DNA of 64,000 nucleotides from Cadophora sp. MPI-SDFR-AT-0126 (lineage: Eukaryota > Ascomycota > Leotiomycetes > Helotiales > Ploettnerulaceae): positions 186,001-250,000 of the forward strand of contig JAGMVK010000002.1 in assembly GCA_020747065.1 (NCBI GenBank), read 5' to 3'. Position 1 is the stretch's first letter; the number at the start of each line of letters is the position of its first letter. The notes under the pieces are model-generated. The model searched no databases, was not told the origin of the DNA, and saw only the letters and a program-made list of their open reading frames with translations. This document shows positions 55,515 through 64,000 of this stretch, piece by piece. Position numbers and translations under genes: made by a program.

Positions 55515-57903
55515 CTACTTGTTTTCCCACCTTTGCCCACCAAGAGCGACCAGACGATTGAACAACTCATCCCTCTCCGGCAGCGCCGTAAACCTCCACA
55601 TCTTTCCATCCAGATCCTCCACTTCAACGCTACCCAGCAGTTCCTTATCGCTAGACCAACCAGCTGCCATCTCAGCAGATTTACCATTAAACGCAGTCGC
55701 TCGCTTCAACTTCTTGATTCCCTCGACATCAATTTCCACCACCGGCTCCAAGTTTCCGGCGTCATTGCTTTCTGGCCTTGGGTCTCTAGTTGTGTAGACT
55801 AGAGTTGGCCGAGGACCTTCAGTGATATACAACCAGCCTTGTTTACCGTCCATTCGAGCTTTGAAATGACTTGGTCCTGCGTAGACGAGATTCTTTGGCT
55901 TGGGCAGAACACCGAGATGACCTTTGGCTTTATCGGAGCCAGCTTTCGCTCGGACGCGATCTATAGCAAGTTTGGCCTCGACTGCTGATTTGGTGTTGCC
56001 TTTGAATATTCGAGCGATCTTGGAGAGCCGTTTGTGCTTAGGTTCCGACTCCTCTTCAACGTGGGATTCCGTGGTGGGCGAAGGTGATTCTTGAATGACG
56101 GCAAGCTTCGCCGATGGGGAGGAGCCGACCGGAATGTCCTCAATATCGATAGCTTGGTCCTGATCTGCGTCGTTTGGGTTTGAAGTGGGTACAGGTGGGA
56201 TTGGTGTATTGTGGACCTCTCCAATTCGAAGGAGCGTTAATGTCAACTGACTGTTGGTCGGAACTCCACGAAGGATGTTGCTATATGTGGTCAGCATGGA
56301 AATGGCTCACATTCGACTGGTTGGGTAATTTACTTCTTAGGTTCCAAAAGCTTGACCCAGGTGGGAAAATTATGATCTAGCCAATCCAAGGCTGGAGTCA
56401 ATAACGGATCGCCAAAGATACCAAGCCCAATCACAAAACCAGTTCCTTTGTACACCATGTAGCTATTGATAAAGAACGACGCTAAGAAAACTGGCAAGAT
56501 CACAGCGTCGATCCTCAGGTAAGAGAACTTGGCGAAAGGGGGCGTTGGAGAAATTGCACTACCAAAGATTAGAGAGTTTACCTCAAATAATCCTTTTAAC
56601 TCACTTCGCAAATCGTTCCCAATTGTCAACAATCTCACCCACCACATGTGGAGCGATCTTCATAATCTCAGCTAACTTCTCAGGATTAGCTTTACTCCAC
56701 AGGACATCTTCCATTGGCTTTTGTGTCTGATCATCCCCTTCAGTAGCATGTCCGTCGTTCGTTCCCTTGGCCTTCACAGCTTTCACAGCTTTGCGAATTG
56801 GCTTCGGTACTTTTCCTTCAAGTGGATCGCCATCATTCTTTTCCTGTTCGTGCATACCGACTGCTCTCTGAACCATATGTCGGACATTATCCACGAAATT
56901 TGCAGCTTCCTCCTCAATCGCTTCCCCTTGTTGTTTTTCAGGTGCACCAGTCAAGCTGTCCAGGGTTCCGAGTTTTCCGGATGCGGGATCTTGAAGACCA
57001 CCGGTCTCCATGTTGACGAGCGCTCGGGGCGCGGGCGGGAAGAGCGTGTCGCGACAAGTGGGAGAGGATATGATCAATATTAAGGTCCCAAGAGAGAGGG
57101 GCACGAGGAGATCCATCAACCATGCTATAACATACATCTTTTCTTGTCAGTTCACGTACTTGAAAGATTCTAGAACAATCTTACAATACAAAATGCGGAA
57201 GTTCGTCTAGTCTCTTTCCAAGAGCGCAGTCGAGAAACCTGTTTACCGAAGCTTGCTATTCCAAGTACGATACTCAGGTATAGGCGTTGGAGATGCAAAG
57301 TCATCTTGTCAGTTGAGTATTCATCGCTCCAAGCATCATTCAGATCGAGACCTCTGGCCGTCCCTGGAGATACAGCTTCGACTGCAAAGACGTCCTACAA
57401 AAACAATTATCAACATGACTTACATGACTGAACACTATCCTTTGGTATCATACCTTGTTGAATCTTCTAATCATGGCAAACAACTGTCCATTCGACATAC
57501 CTCCAATGAGAGGGTCCGGAATCTCGGCATTGGCTTTGTGCCAACCAATATCCCTCACTCGACCATCGATCTGCGCATCGTGAGCTTGCAAAGCACCTTC
57601 GATTTCAGAAGCGCGAGATAGTTCATGACTATCAGCAGTGAAGTGCTTCATGACTGTGTCCGATTGTCCTTGAATGGCTGGAATCGGGTTCAGCTTCGCG
57701 ACAGTCTCTTGAAGCTGCCCAGTAGGATGTAGTGGCTGGTCATCTGCAATGGCAACAAGAGCATCTTGGAAATTTTCTCCTTCGGGTCTAAAAGGATCGT
57801 ATTCAATTGGCTTTTGACTATCTATGGCTCTGAAGGTCTGTTGATCTTCAGGCCTTTCGCTCAGCGTACTGAAATCCTGGGATATTGGTGCTTGCGTCGA
57901 CAT
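55515..57903 (-). CDS. DUF3292 membrane-associated protein
   Basis: Fungal protein of the DUF3292 family, rebuilt from about five exons: 57903 down to a GTATGA donor near 57455, a middle exon ending near 57200 (LDLNDAWSDEYSTDKM, SRLRSWKETRRTSAF), 57121 to about 56604, 56560 to about 56333, and 56280 to 55515. Order of landmarks: acidic N-terminus with GMSNGQLFAMIRRFNK, the WKETRRT segment, helix MYVIAWLMDLLVPLSLGTLIL, a Lys/Glu-rich loop, a second hydrophobic region (VILPVFLASFFINSYMVY), then ILRGVPTNSQLTLTLLRIGE and a C-terminal PH/GRAM-like stretch (GKQGWLYITEGPRPTLVYTT). Probably organelle-membrane associated; function unknown. Internal exon borders are approximate. Confidence 0.8.
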
Positions 57904-59074
57904 CTTGTTGGAAGTGAAAATAAATTGCCGAATGTCGTCGTGTCAGTCAGAGAAAGACATCAAGCCATGTCCAGCAGATAAAAGCTGCACGACAGATTGA
58001 AGTCGCGTCATTGAACACCCCAGCACCAGCGAGTGAACACGGGATGTTTGAAGGAGATGTTCCCGCAAACCTGATGTTGAACAGCCATGTACGTGGGGAA
58101 TGTGTTGAGCTAGTACATGCCTTGCCGCTGTCACGAGAAACTTTATCTCGTCTTCTCCTCTGATTGGACATATTCAATCCCTTGACAGAAGCGGGAAGAG
58201 GACCATTTGCTCCGCCTGACGCAAGCTCCCGAGACCTAGATGTGTCATATTCAGCTACATCCAATGAAGTCTCTTACTGAATTAAATCCATTTGTGGCGC
58301 ATTCTGTACCAAGATTTGAGATTGTGGCTGCAAAAATGTCAAATGATTGGTGGGCGATCTCGGTGACGTGCAGGTAATCGATGTTTAAATCGATGACCAC
58401 ACGAAATTCCCGAGCCAGAACATCAAACCGAAGACGAAAATCTGGAGAAACATCCACTTGTACCAGGGTCAAAGATGTTTGGCGGAATAGACAAATAAGT
58501 TTACGCAGGCAGGATTGGGTGCGGGATTGGGATTTTCTGCTATGGCTGGATTCTGTGCATTGGTGCAAGTGGAATTTTGTGTGATAGTGGGAGATCAGAC
58601 AGGAGATACTGTACTGTCAGGGATCGGTTATTTGAAAAGGGTGATAAGTAGTCATACGGAAGCTGTTGTAAAGATGTAAAGAGAACAGCAAGAAATAATG
58701 CAAAGCTATACACAAGATTACAGTCATACTCGCTCCGACATAACTACAAAATTTGCCCATAAAATTGAGATACACTTTTGGCATTTATTTTGTTTTGATC
58801 TTAAAGCGACAGGAAGTCCCGGAGCATCTCCCCCGCCGCTTGCCCCCGCATTTTTTGTTTGTTTTGGTGCAATGTCGCTTAACCCTTGTGACGTAACCTT
58901 TCTCAGGTTTCGTCACGCACTAAACAATTGTTTTGATTGGTCATGTCTCCAACATACAGTCAGACGGCGTAAAATAAAATGTCACAGAGTCTTCATTCAT
59001 TTACATCCTTAAGAAAAACAAATCAGCAAATCGTCCTAGTCAGTATATCATCCCAAGTAAGAAAATTCTCAGAT
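57904..59074. promoter_or_regulatory. Divergent promoter region, DUF3292 and DUF2231 genes
   Basis: About 1.2 kb between divergent starts. A minus-strand frame at about 58270-58460 reads rather protein-like (VVIDLNIDYLHVTEIAHQSF) and ends at a GTAAGA donor, but I could not assign a start or a convincing partner exon. No other feature is seen. Confidence 0.4.
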
Positions 59075-59750
59075 ATGCCTTCAATCGTGGATATTGGTTT
59101 GGGAAAGGTCGGCGACAACAGGTAAGCAAAGACGAATTACTCGAGCTCCACATTCATGCTGACGATCATTCAATAGCCACCCGATCCATCCCGCAACCGT
59201 CCATCTCCCTGTCGCCTTTCTCCTCGCTGCATCAGCACTCGATATCCTGACATTCATTTGCGTCAGCTCGTCTCCAATCCTCAATATCACCGTCAACATA
59301 TCCAGCATCTTCTCCTCGACCGCCAGCCAGGTCGCCGTTATCTACCATCTCTGCCTCTTTAGCTATGTCAGCACCGTCGCCGGCGTCCTGACCTCCTTCC
59401 CAGCTATCACATCCGGTCTCTTCGAAGCTTACGCCATGATTTCCGCCAAGGGTCTTGATTTATCCAATCCTGTGATCAAAACTACGCTCATCCATGCGGG
59501 ATTGAATGACTTGGCTGTATTTGGCGCTGTGTATAATATGTTGAGTAGATGGGGTCGCGAGGCATATATGCCAACGGGCGGCAACACTTTGGTCAGCTTC
59601 TTGATGTTGGGTGGTGTGGCGTATGCGGCATTCTTGGGAGGAGGTTTGGTGTATACGCATGGAGTTGGTGTTCAGAGAATGGGGAAGGGCAAAGAGGAGA
59701 AGGATGCGGGGCGGGCCAAGGAGGTAGCTGAGGCGAAGAAGGAGTTGTGA
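59075..59750 (+). CDS. DUF2231-type membrane protein
   Basis: Small membrane protein of 206 residues. Exon 1 is 59075-59121 and exon 2 is 59177-59750, joined in phase so that SHPIHPATVHLPVAF is formed at the junction. HPIHPxxVHLPVAF is the DUF2231 opening. Four hydrophobic helices follow (LLAASALDILTFICV, IYHLCLFSYVSTVAGVLTSF, a third around LIHAGLNDLAVFGAVYNML, and FLMLGGVAYAAFLGGGLVY), ending in a short charged Lys/Glu-rich cytosolic tail. His residues near the first and third helices are typical of the family. Function unknown. Confidence 0.8.
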
Positions 59751-59965
59751 TTGCGAAGTCTTCGTGCGACTTGCAGATCGGCGGCTGGGCGACTACTCCT
59801 TGTGACTATTTCCGATATCACGCTAGAGGGAGTAGATTCGCTCTTCATCCACCCTGAAATTTTGAGTGGAACATAATAAGCTGCCTTGTATTCTAACTTC
59901 AGTACTACACAAATAGATGCATCTTTCTTGTCCATGGGTAGAGTGCTACTTCATCCCTGCGATCC

Positions 59966-61962
59966 TCAGTTTCCTAGCCTGCGAACGATGTCTGAGAAGA
60001 TCATGTCCTTCCGTGCAATGTCTTCCGCATTTCCGCGGTCCTTGAAGACTTCGTCCATTTCCTCCAGTGTCCTCCCATTAGTCTCGGGCACAAAGAACCA
60101 TGTCCACAGGCCAGAACCAAGACAGAAAACTGCAAAGAAGATGTATGCCCCAAAGCCAGTCTTCTGTACCAAGGGTGGAGTGACAACTCCAATAATGAAG
60201 TTGTTCAGCCAGTCTAGATTTGAAGTGTCAGAATATTGAAGTTTAGAGTAACGAGGCTGATTATTTTGACTTACTTGAGCAAGTTGAGATCGCCACTCCC
60301 TTTGCCCTCAATGAAGATGGGAAAATCTCAGATGGCATAGCCCAAGGGACAGGACCCCAACTCGCACCGAAAGATATCATATAGAAGAGTAAGAATGCAA
60401 CGCTTGTCCAGCCCTCAGGTCGGTGTTCGGGCCAGCTGTCTGAGTACTTTCCTACAAGTATCGCAATGATGAAGTGGGAGATGAACATGCCAGTGCTACC
60501 ACACAAGAGAATTGAGCGCCGACCAAATCGATCTAGAGTCCACAGACTTGATAGAACTCCCACCATCTGGGTTATGTTGAGCACACCCGACATTGTGAGC
60601 TGCATTTCATAGTCAAGGCCCATGGTTCTGAGCACTGTTAGCCTTTGAAGAATCTTTGCGCGGTGTGGCGCTGAAACAGAGAACATACCCAAATAGTGTA
60701 GGAGAGTAGTAGATTAAAGCATTGATACCAACAAATTGCTGGAAGAACATAAGGCCTGCACCAATGTGGGTTCTTCTCCAGCAGCCTGGTTTCAAGCAGT
60801 CGGTCCAAGAGACGATCTCCAACTTGAGCCTATTGACCTTGGTCTTGTTGTTCACGAGCTGAGGGTGTCTTTCTTTGAGCACCTGCTTTTGAAAGGCAGA
60901 TTCTGCCAGAATATCCATCCATTCACCTCGAACCCGGACATCTGAAGTCGGAAGCTCTCTGAGTTTTCCGAGGACGACCAATGCCTCCTCCTCTCGACCC
61001 TTGGAAGCTAACCATCGCGGAGAAAACGGGAGGAAGAAGAAGGTACCGAATCCGAGCACAAGACCTGGCAGAATCTGCAGTAGGAAAGGTAGGTGCCAAG
61101 ACCAGTTACCGGGAATAAATCGAGTTCCGTATGTGATCCACTAAAGTGATGTTAGACATGTCCCTAAGACAACTGTAACGTAGGATATATTTACAAATGA
61201 TATGATAATGCCCGCCACAATGCTGAATTGTTCAAAAACCAGCAGTGTTCCACGGATCTGAGGTGGTGAAATCTCGGCGATGTACAGAGGAACTACCATT
61301 GATAACCTTGGAGCGAACATGAGCTGCAGGTATCAAAGTGATGGGAGGGGCGTGGACGTACATTCCAATTCCCATTCCTCCAATAAAACGTCCTACGACA
61401 AGCATCGCGTAATCGATAGCTGCCGTCTGGAGCACAGAGCCGACTGTGAAGATAACCACGGCGACCAGGATAGAAAACTTTCGAGAGATCCAGTCTGCGA
61501 TCCAGCCCTGGTTCAAAGCACCTGTATAGAGCTATCAATTTTTTGCCTTTATATGCAGAAGAATGTCTTCAGGTCTTACCGAGCAATGCTCCCAGCTCGA
61601 TCATGCCAGTCATCAGGCCTTTTTTGAATCCTGCTCCGGCAGCTGCTTCCGACACTTCGGGGAACCGCTCGAGAAATTGTGGCATAACGAGTGTGACCGA
61701 GATAACTCCCTGGCTGAAAGCTGTGAGTATTTGTTTGACAAAGGAGCTTCGCTGGCTAAAATACTCACTCATAGCCAAAGAGCAAGCCTCCTAGGGCTGA
61801 AAAGGCAGCGCAGAGTGCTACATAGCGCGAGCCGACAACACCTCGAAACCCTGACGGACCATACGGCTCCAGCGCCATGCGAGACATAATAGCATTTTCA
61901 TCCTGATCAGCCAGGCCCTTCTCCATGGCTTTACTGGTTGCGGACTCTTGGGGCTCCATCAT
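59966..61962 (-). CDS. MFS sugar transporter
   Basis: Plasma-membrane sugar porter with 12 predicted helices, spread over about six exons. The start is Met 61962 (MMEPQESATSK). Landmarks: LGGLLFGYEQGVISV (helix 1, completed across an intron), GALLGALNQGWIADWISRKFS, VVPLYIAEISPPQIRGTL, PFSPRWLASKGREEEAL (the PESPRWL position, with Phe for Glu), FQQFVGINALIYYSPTLFG, LDRFGRRSILL and the C-terminal PETNGRTLEEMDEVF. These are the standard sugar-porter signatures; hexose, disaccharide or polyol use cannot be told apart. It diverges from a Zn2Cys6 regulator with about 820 bases between starts, so local regulation is plausible. Confidence 0.88.
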
Positions 61963-62780
61963 GAAGAAGGAGGAAGGCTGATGAGGGGAACCTTTTGGAC
62001 GGAGTATGGGGGAGAGTGAAAGAGACAGGTAAGTTACTGGCAAAGAGCAGCTCTCAACCAAGGCAGGTTGACATTCTGACATCGTTGGGATACCAGGTTG
62101 GATTTATAGAAACCTGGGGAAACAATCGAAGAGGCCAAGGCGCCCCAACTCCGTTTGAGGTTTGATGTTCCATCGTCCAATGGGCCGATCCGTATTTGAG
62201 TTGAGCACGGGGAGGGGAATGGGGGAGGATAAATCTGGGGCCCCGCCCGTACCCTGATCAATAACCGATTTGATCAGTCAACGAGCAAGAAAACCAACAT
62301 GGCATATGAATTATCTAATTTAGTTTGCCGAGCACCGGCATAGTCAAGGATTTCAAAACTTTGTCGAAGCGTAGCGATAGGTGGGTCCGGAAATAGTTTC
62401 TGTCTTTGCTCAACGCGGCAATTGGCGCCTCGTCTGTCTTGCTCTGCTGGGCGAAAGTCTCCTGTCGATCATCATTCTTGCGGCTGGTGCCAAGTGCGGA
62501 GAACTCTGGCTGTGCAGATGTGCCGTGCAGTGCAGTGAAATCAATCCGAGGAACGGTGTTTGACGGTGGGGAAAGGGAGATCGGAAATATTTACCCCTCA
62601 GTCCCACTTTTGAAGGCGAAGCATCCCTTTTTGATCATAAAAGTCAACAATTTCCGTCCCCATCATTTCATCAACTCGCGCAGCTGCCACGCTTGTCATG
62701 TCAGACTTCTTCGACAGACTCAGCTCATCTTGGCCCTGTCGAAGCCTCCACCGCCACGAAAACTTGCGTGAAAGTGGACC
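61963..62780. promoter_or_regulatory. Divergent promoter region, sugar transporter and regulator
   Basis: About 820 bases between the two starts. No coding exon is supported. Confidence 0.45.
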
Positions 62781-64000
62781 ATGAAATCTCAGGCTCCAAG
62801 GAAAAACGGCTGTACTGTACGTTACGCATATCAAGAAGCTGCTAAGCGACCAATCACCTGCATCTAATGACCCTTCCGAACTTAGTCCTGTCGCAGACGA
62901 CACCTAAAATGTACGCGAGTGGTCAACGATAGTGATGTCCCAGCAACTCACTGACGGCAATTCAAAAATCGACGGGCACTTCTGCTGACTAAATACTAGG
63001 TGATGATATCGAACCAAGTTGCGCTAATTGTGTTGCTGCGAACCTCGAATGCGCTCGACTCGTTAACGTCCGCTTCCGCCATGTGACAGAGTAAGTAATG
63101 GCCAATCTATACCTCCATCTAAAAGAATTACCATTGGACTGATGAAAAATCTTAAGCCTCGGCCCATCATATTCTGAGCAGAAGTGGGTAAAGACTGCTG
63201 CTCGAAATCGTCAGGCCTACCCACATGTTCCGTTGAACCTTTCATTAACGAAGTCGTGATAGACCTCTTCGTAGACGAGTCCCACTTTCTGCGGACAATT
63301 TACGGTTCAGATGACAACGAAACGTCGGGGATAGACTTTCCAGACCCACCACCCACCGATCCACAAATCGATGCACAACTATCAGATACATGTTTCGTAG
63401 ACCCGCCGTTGCTTATCACCTCTCCACATTCAGTCACCGAATCCGCTACTGGAAGTGCTCATACTGGGCAGTACTCTACTCCACACGCTAGGCCATTGTC
63501 TGATATTCCACTCGGATCTGTTGTCAGCCTAGCAACAAAGGCAGAGCCCGAAGGAGGAATTGCATTCCCTCTTAGACAAGAACCTGAGGTTCGACTCATG
63601 AAGTACTACATCGACTACATGTGCCACTGGTTCGACCTTTGCGACACAAGAGGAAACCATTTTGGGCAGGAACTGCCAAAGAGAGCCATTGAATCGCCCA
63701 CGCTCCTGAATGCCATCTTCGCTGTCTCGTCACGGCACTTGAGTATCATTGGTCAATTCGATCAGTATGCCTCGGATCGATACCATCAGGATTGCCTCAA
63801 ACATCTGAGGAACATTCCGATTAATGACCCAGCACTCGAAAATGATGACCTGCTCGCTGCTACAATCCTTCTTCGTACTCTGGAAGAGTTAGACGGTAAA
63901 TAAATTCCCTTGATTTCTCATATGGTGAGCCCTGTAGAAGATATCATCGCCTCTTATTGCTTTCTCTGATAAGTTTAATTTGTTAATTGTGTCTGAGGCA
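62781..64000 (+). CDS. Zn2Cys6 Fungal_trans regulator, N-terminal part (cut by window end)
   Basis: Nuclear transcription regulator. Exons 62781-62816, 62886-62910, 63000-63090 and 63182-63895 join in phase. The complete zinc cluster is formed by splicing: KNGCTSCRRRHLKC, then DDIEPSCANCVAANLEC, six Cys in all. The conserved domain has MKYYIDYMCHWFDLCDTR, LLNAIFAVSSRHLSIIGQ and DDLLAATILLRTLEELDG, and ends at a GTAAAT donor at 63896; the rest lies beyond the window. Its domain blocks match the regulator at 15-17 kb, which lacks the cluster. Its divergent neighbour is a sugar transporter, a plausible target. Confidence 0.88.

Noticed and set aside
58133..58568. Minus-strand frame with protein-like stretch and GTAAGA donor
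   Set aside because: No convincing start codon; the proposed next exon is short and low in motif content. It could be a small gene but is not supportable.
1..64000. CRISPR arrays, bacterial operons, insertion sequences, viral genes
   Set aside because: The spliced gene structures show a fungal nuclear genome; no direct-repeat array, transposase or viral replicase motif was seen.

Overview
The window is nuclear DNA from a filamentous ascomycete (Pezizomycotina). Genes on both strands are cut by short introns of about 45-100 bases with GTRNGT donors, pyrimidine-rich CAG/TAG acceptors and CTRAY-like branch sites. Gene families include Zn2Cys6/Fungal_trans regulators, DUF3176, DUF3292 and DUF8021 proteins, an ascomycete-type laccase with a C-terminal DSGL, and CENP-L/Fta1. 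The class cannot be fixed from sequence alone. I rebuilt gene models by joining exons whose splice sites and phases agree. Several models, including two small genes at 25.6 and 26.7 kb, are visible only after splicing.

Layout. 0-10 kb: a truncated zinc-cluster regulator, two unrecognised proteins with Cys/His knuckles, and two unrecognised proteins, one of which may read through its stop codon. 10-14.8 kb: an NADPH-cytochrome P450 reductase and a P450 diverging from one promoter. 15-22 kb: a Fungal_trans regulator without a visible zinc cluster, an inositol-type transporter and a Gfo/Idh/MocA (inositol dehydrogenase-like) enzyme. 22.7-38.8 kb: housekeeping and metabolic genes (Hst3/4-type sirtuin, flavin monooxygenase, four-helix membrane protein, DUF302 protein, Fta1-like kinetochore protein, GNAT acetyltransferase, acyl-CoA:isopenicillin N acyltransferase-like enzyme). 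40-46 kb: a secreted DUF8021 protein, a 2.9 kb gene-poor stretch and a nine-exon laccase. 46-52 kb: a small Ser-rich protein, a 1.5 kb spacer with eight copies of a TAGGAATC-type motif, and a 1105-residue ankyrin/C2H2 protein with a possible membrane segment. 53-64 kb: DUF3176, DUF3292 and DUF2231 membrane proteins, then a sugar transporter diverging from a Zn2Cys6 regulator cut by the window end.

Three themes stand out. First, two divergent pairs of MFS sugar porter and Fungal_trans regulator lie near 17.5 kb and 62.4 kb; one regulator keeps its zinc cluster and the other appears to have lost it. Second, the inositol transporter and oxidoreductase look like a small uptake and oxidation unit. 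Third, the gene at 6.4-7.8 kb has a TAG followed by CAG CCA (the TMV-type CARYYA context) and 34 further in-frame codons of Asn/Gly-rich sequence, so it is a candidate for stop-codon readthrough or for an alternatively retained intron.
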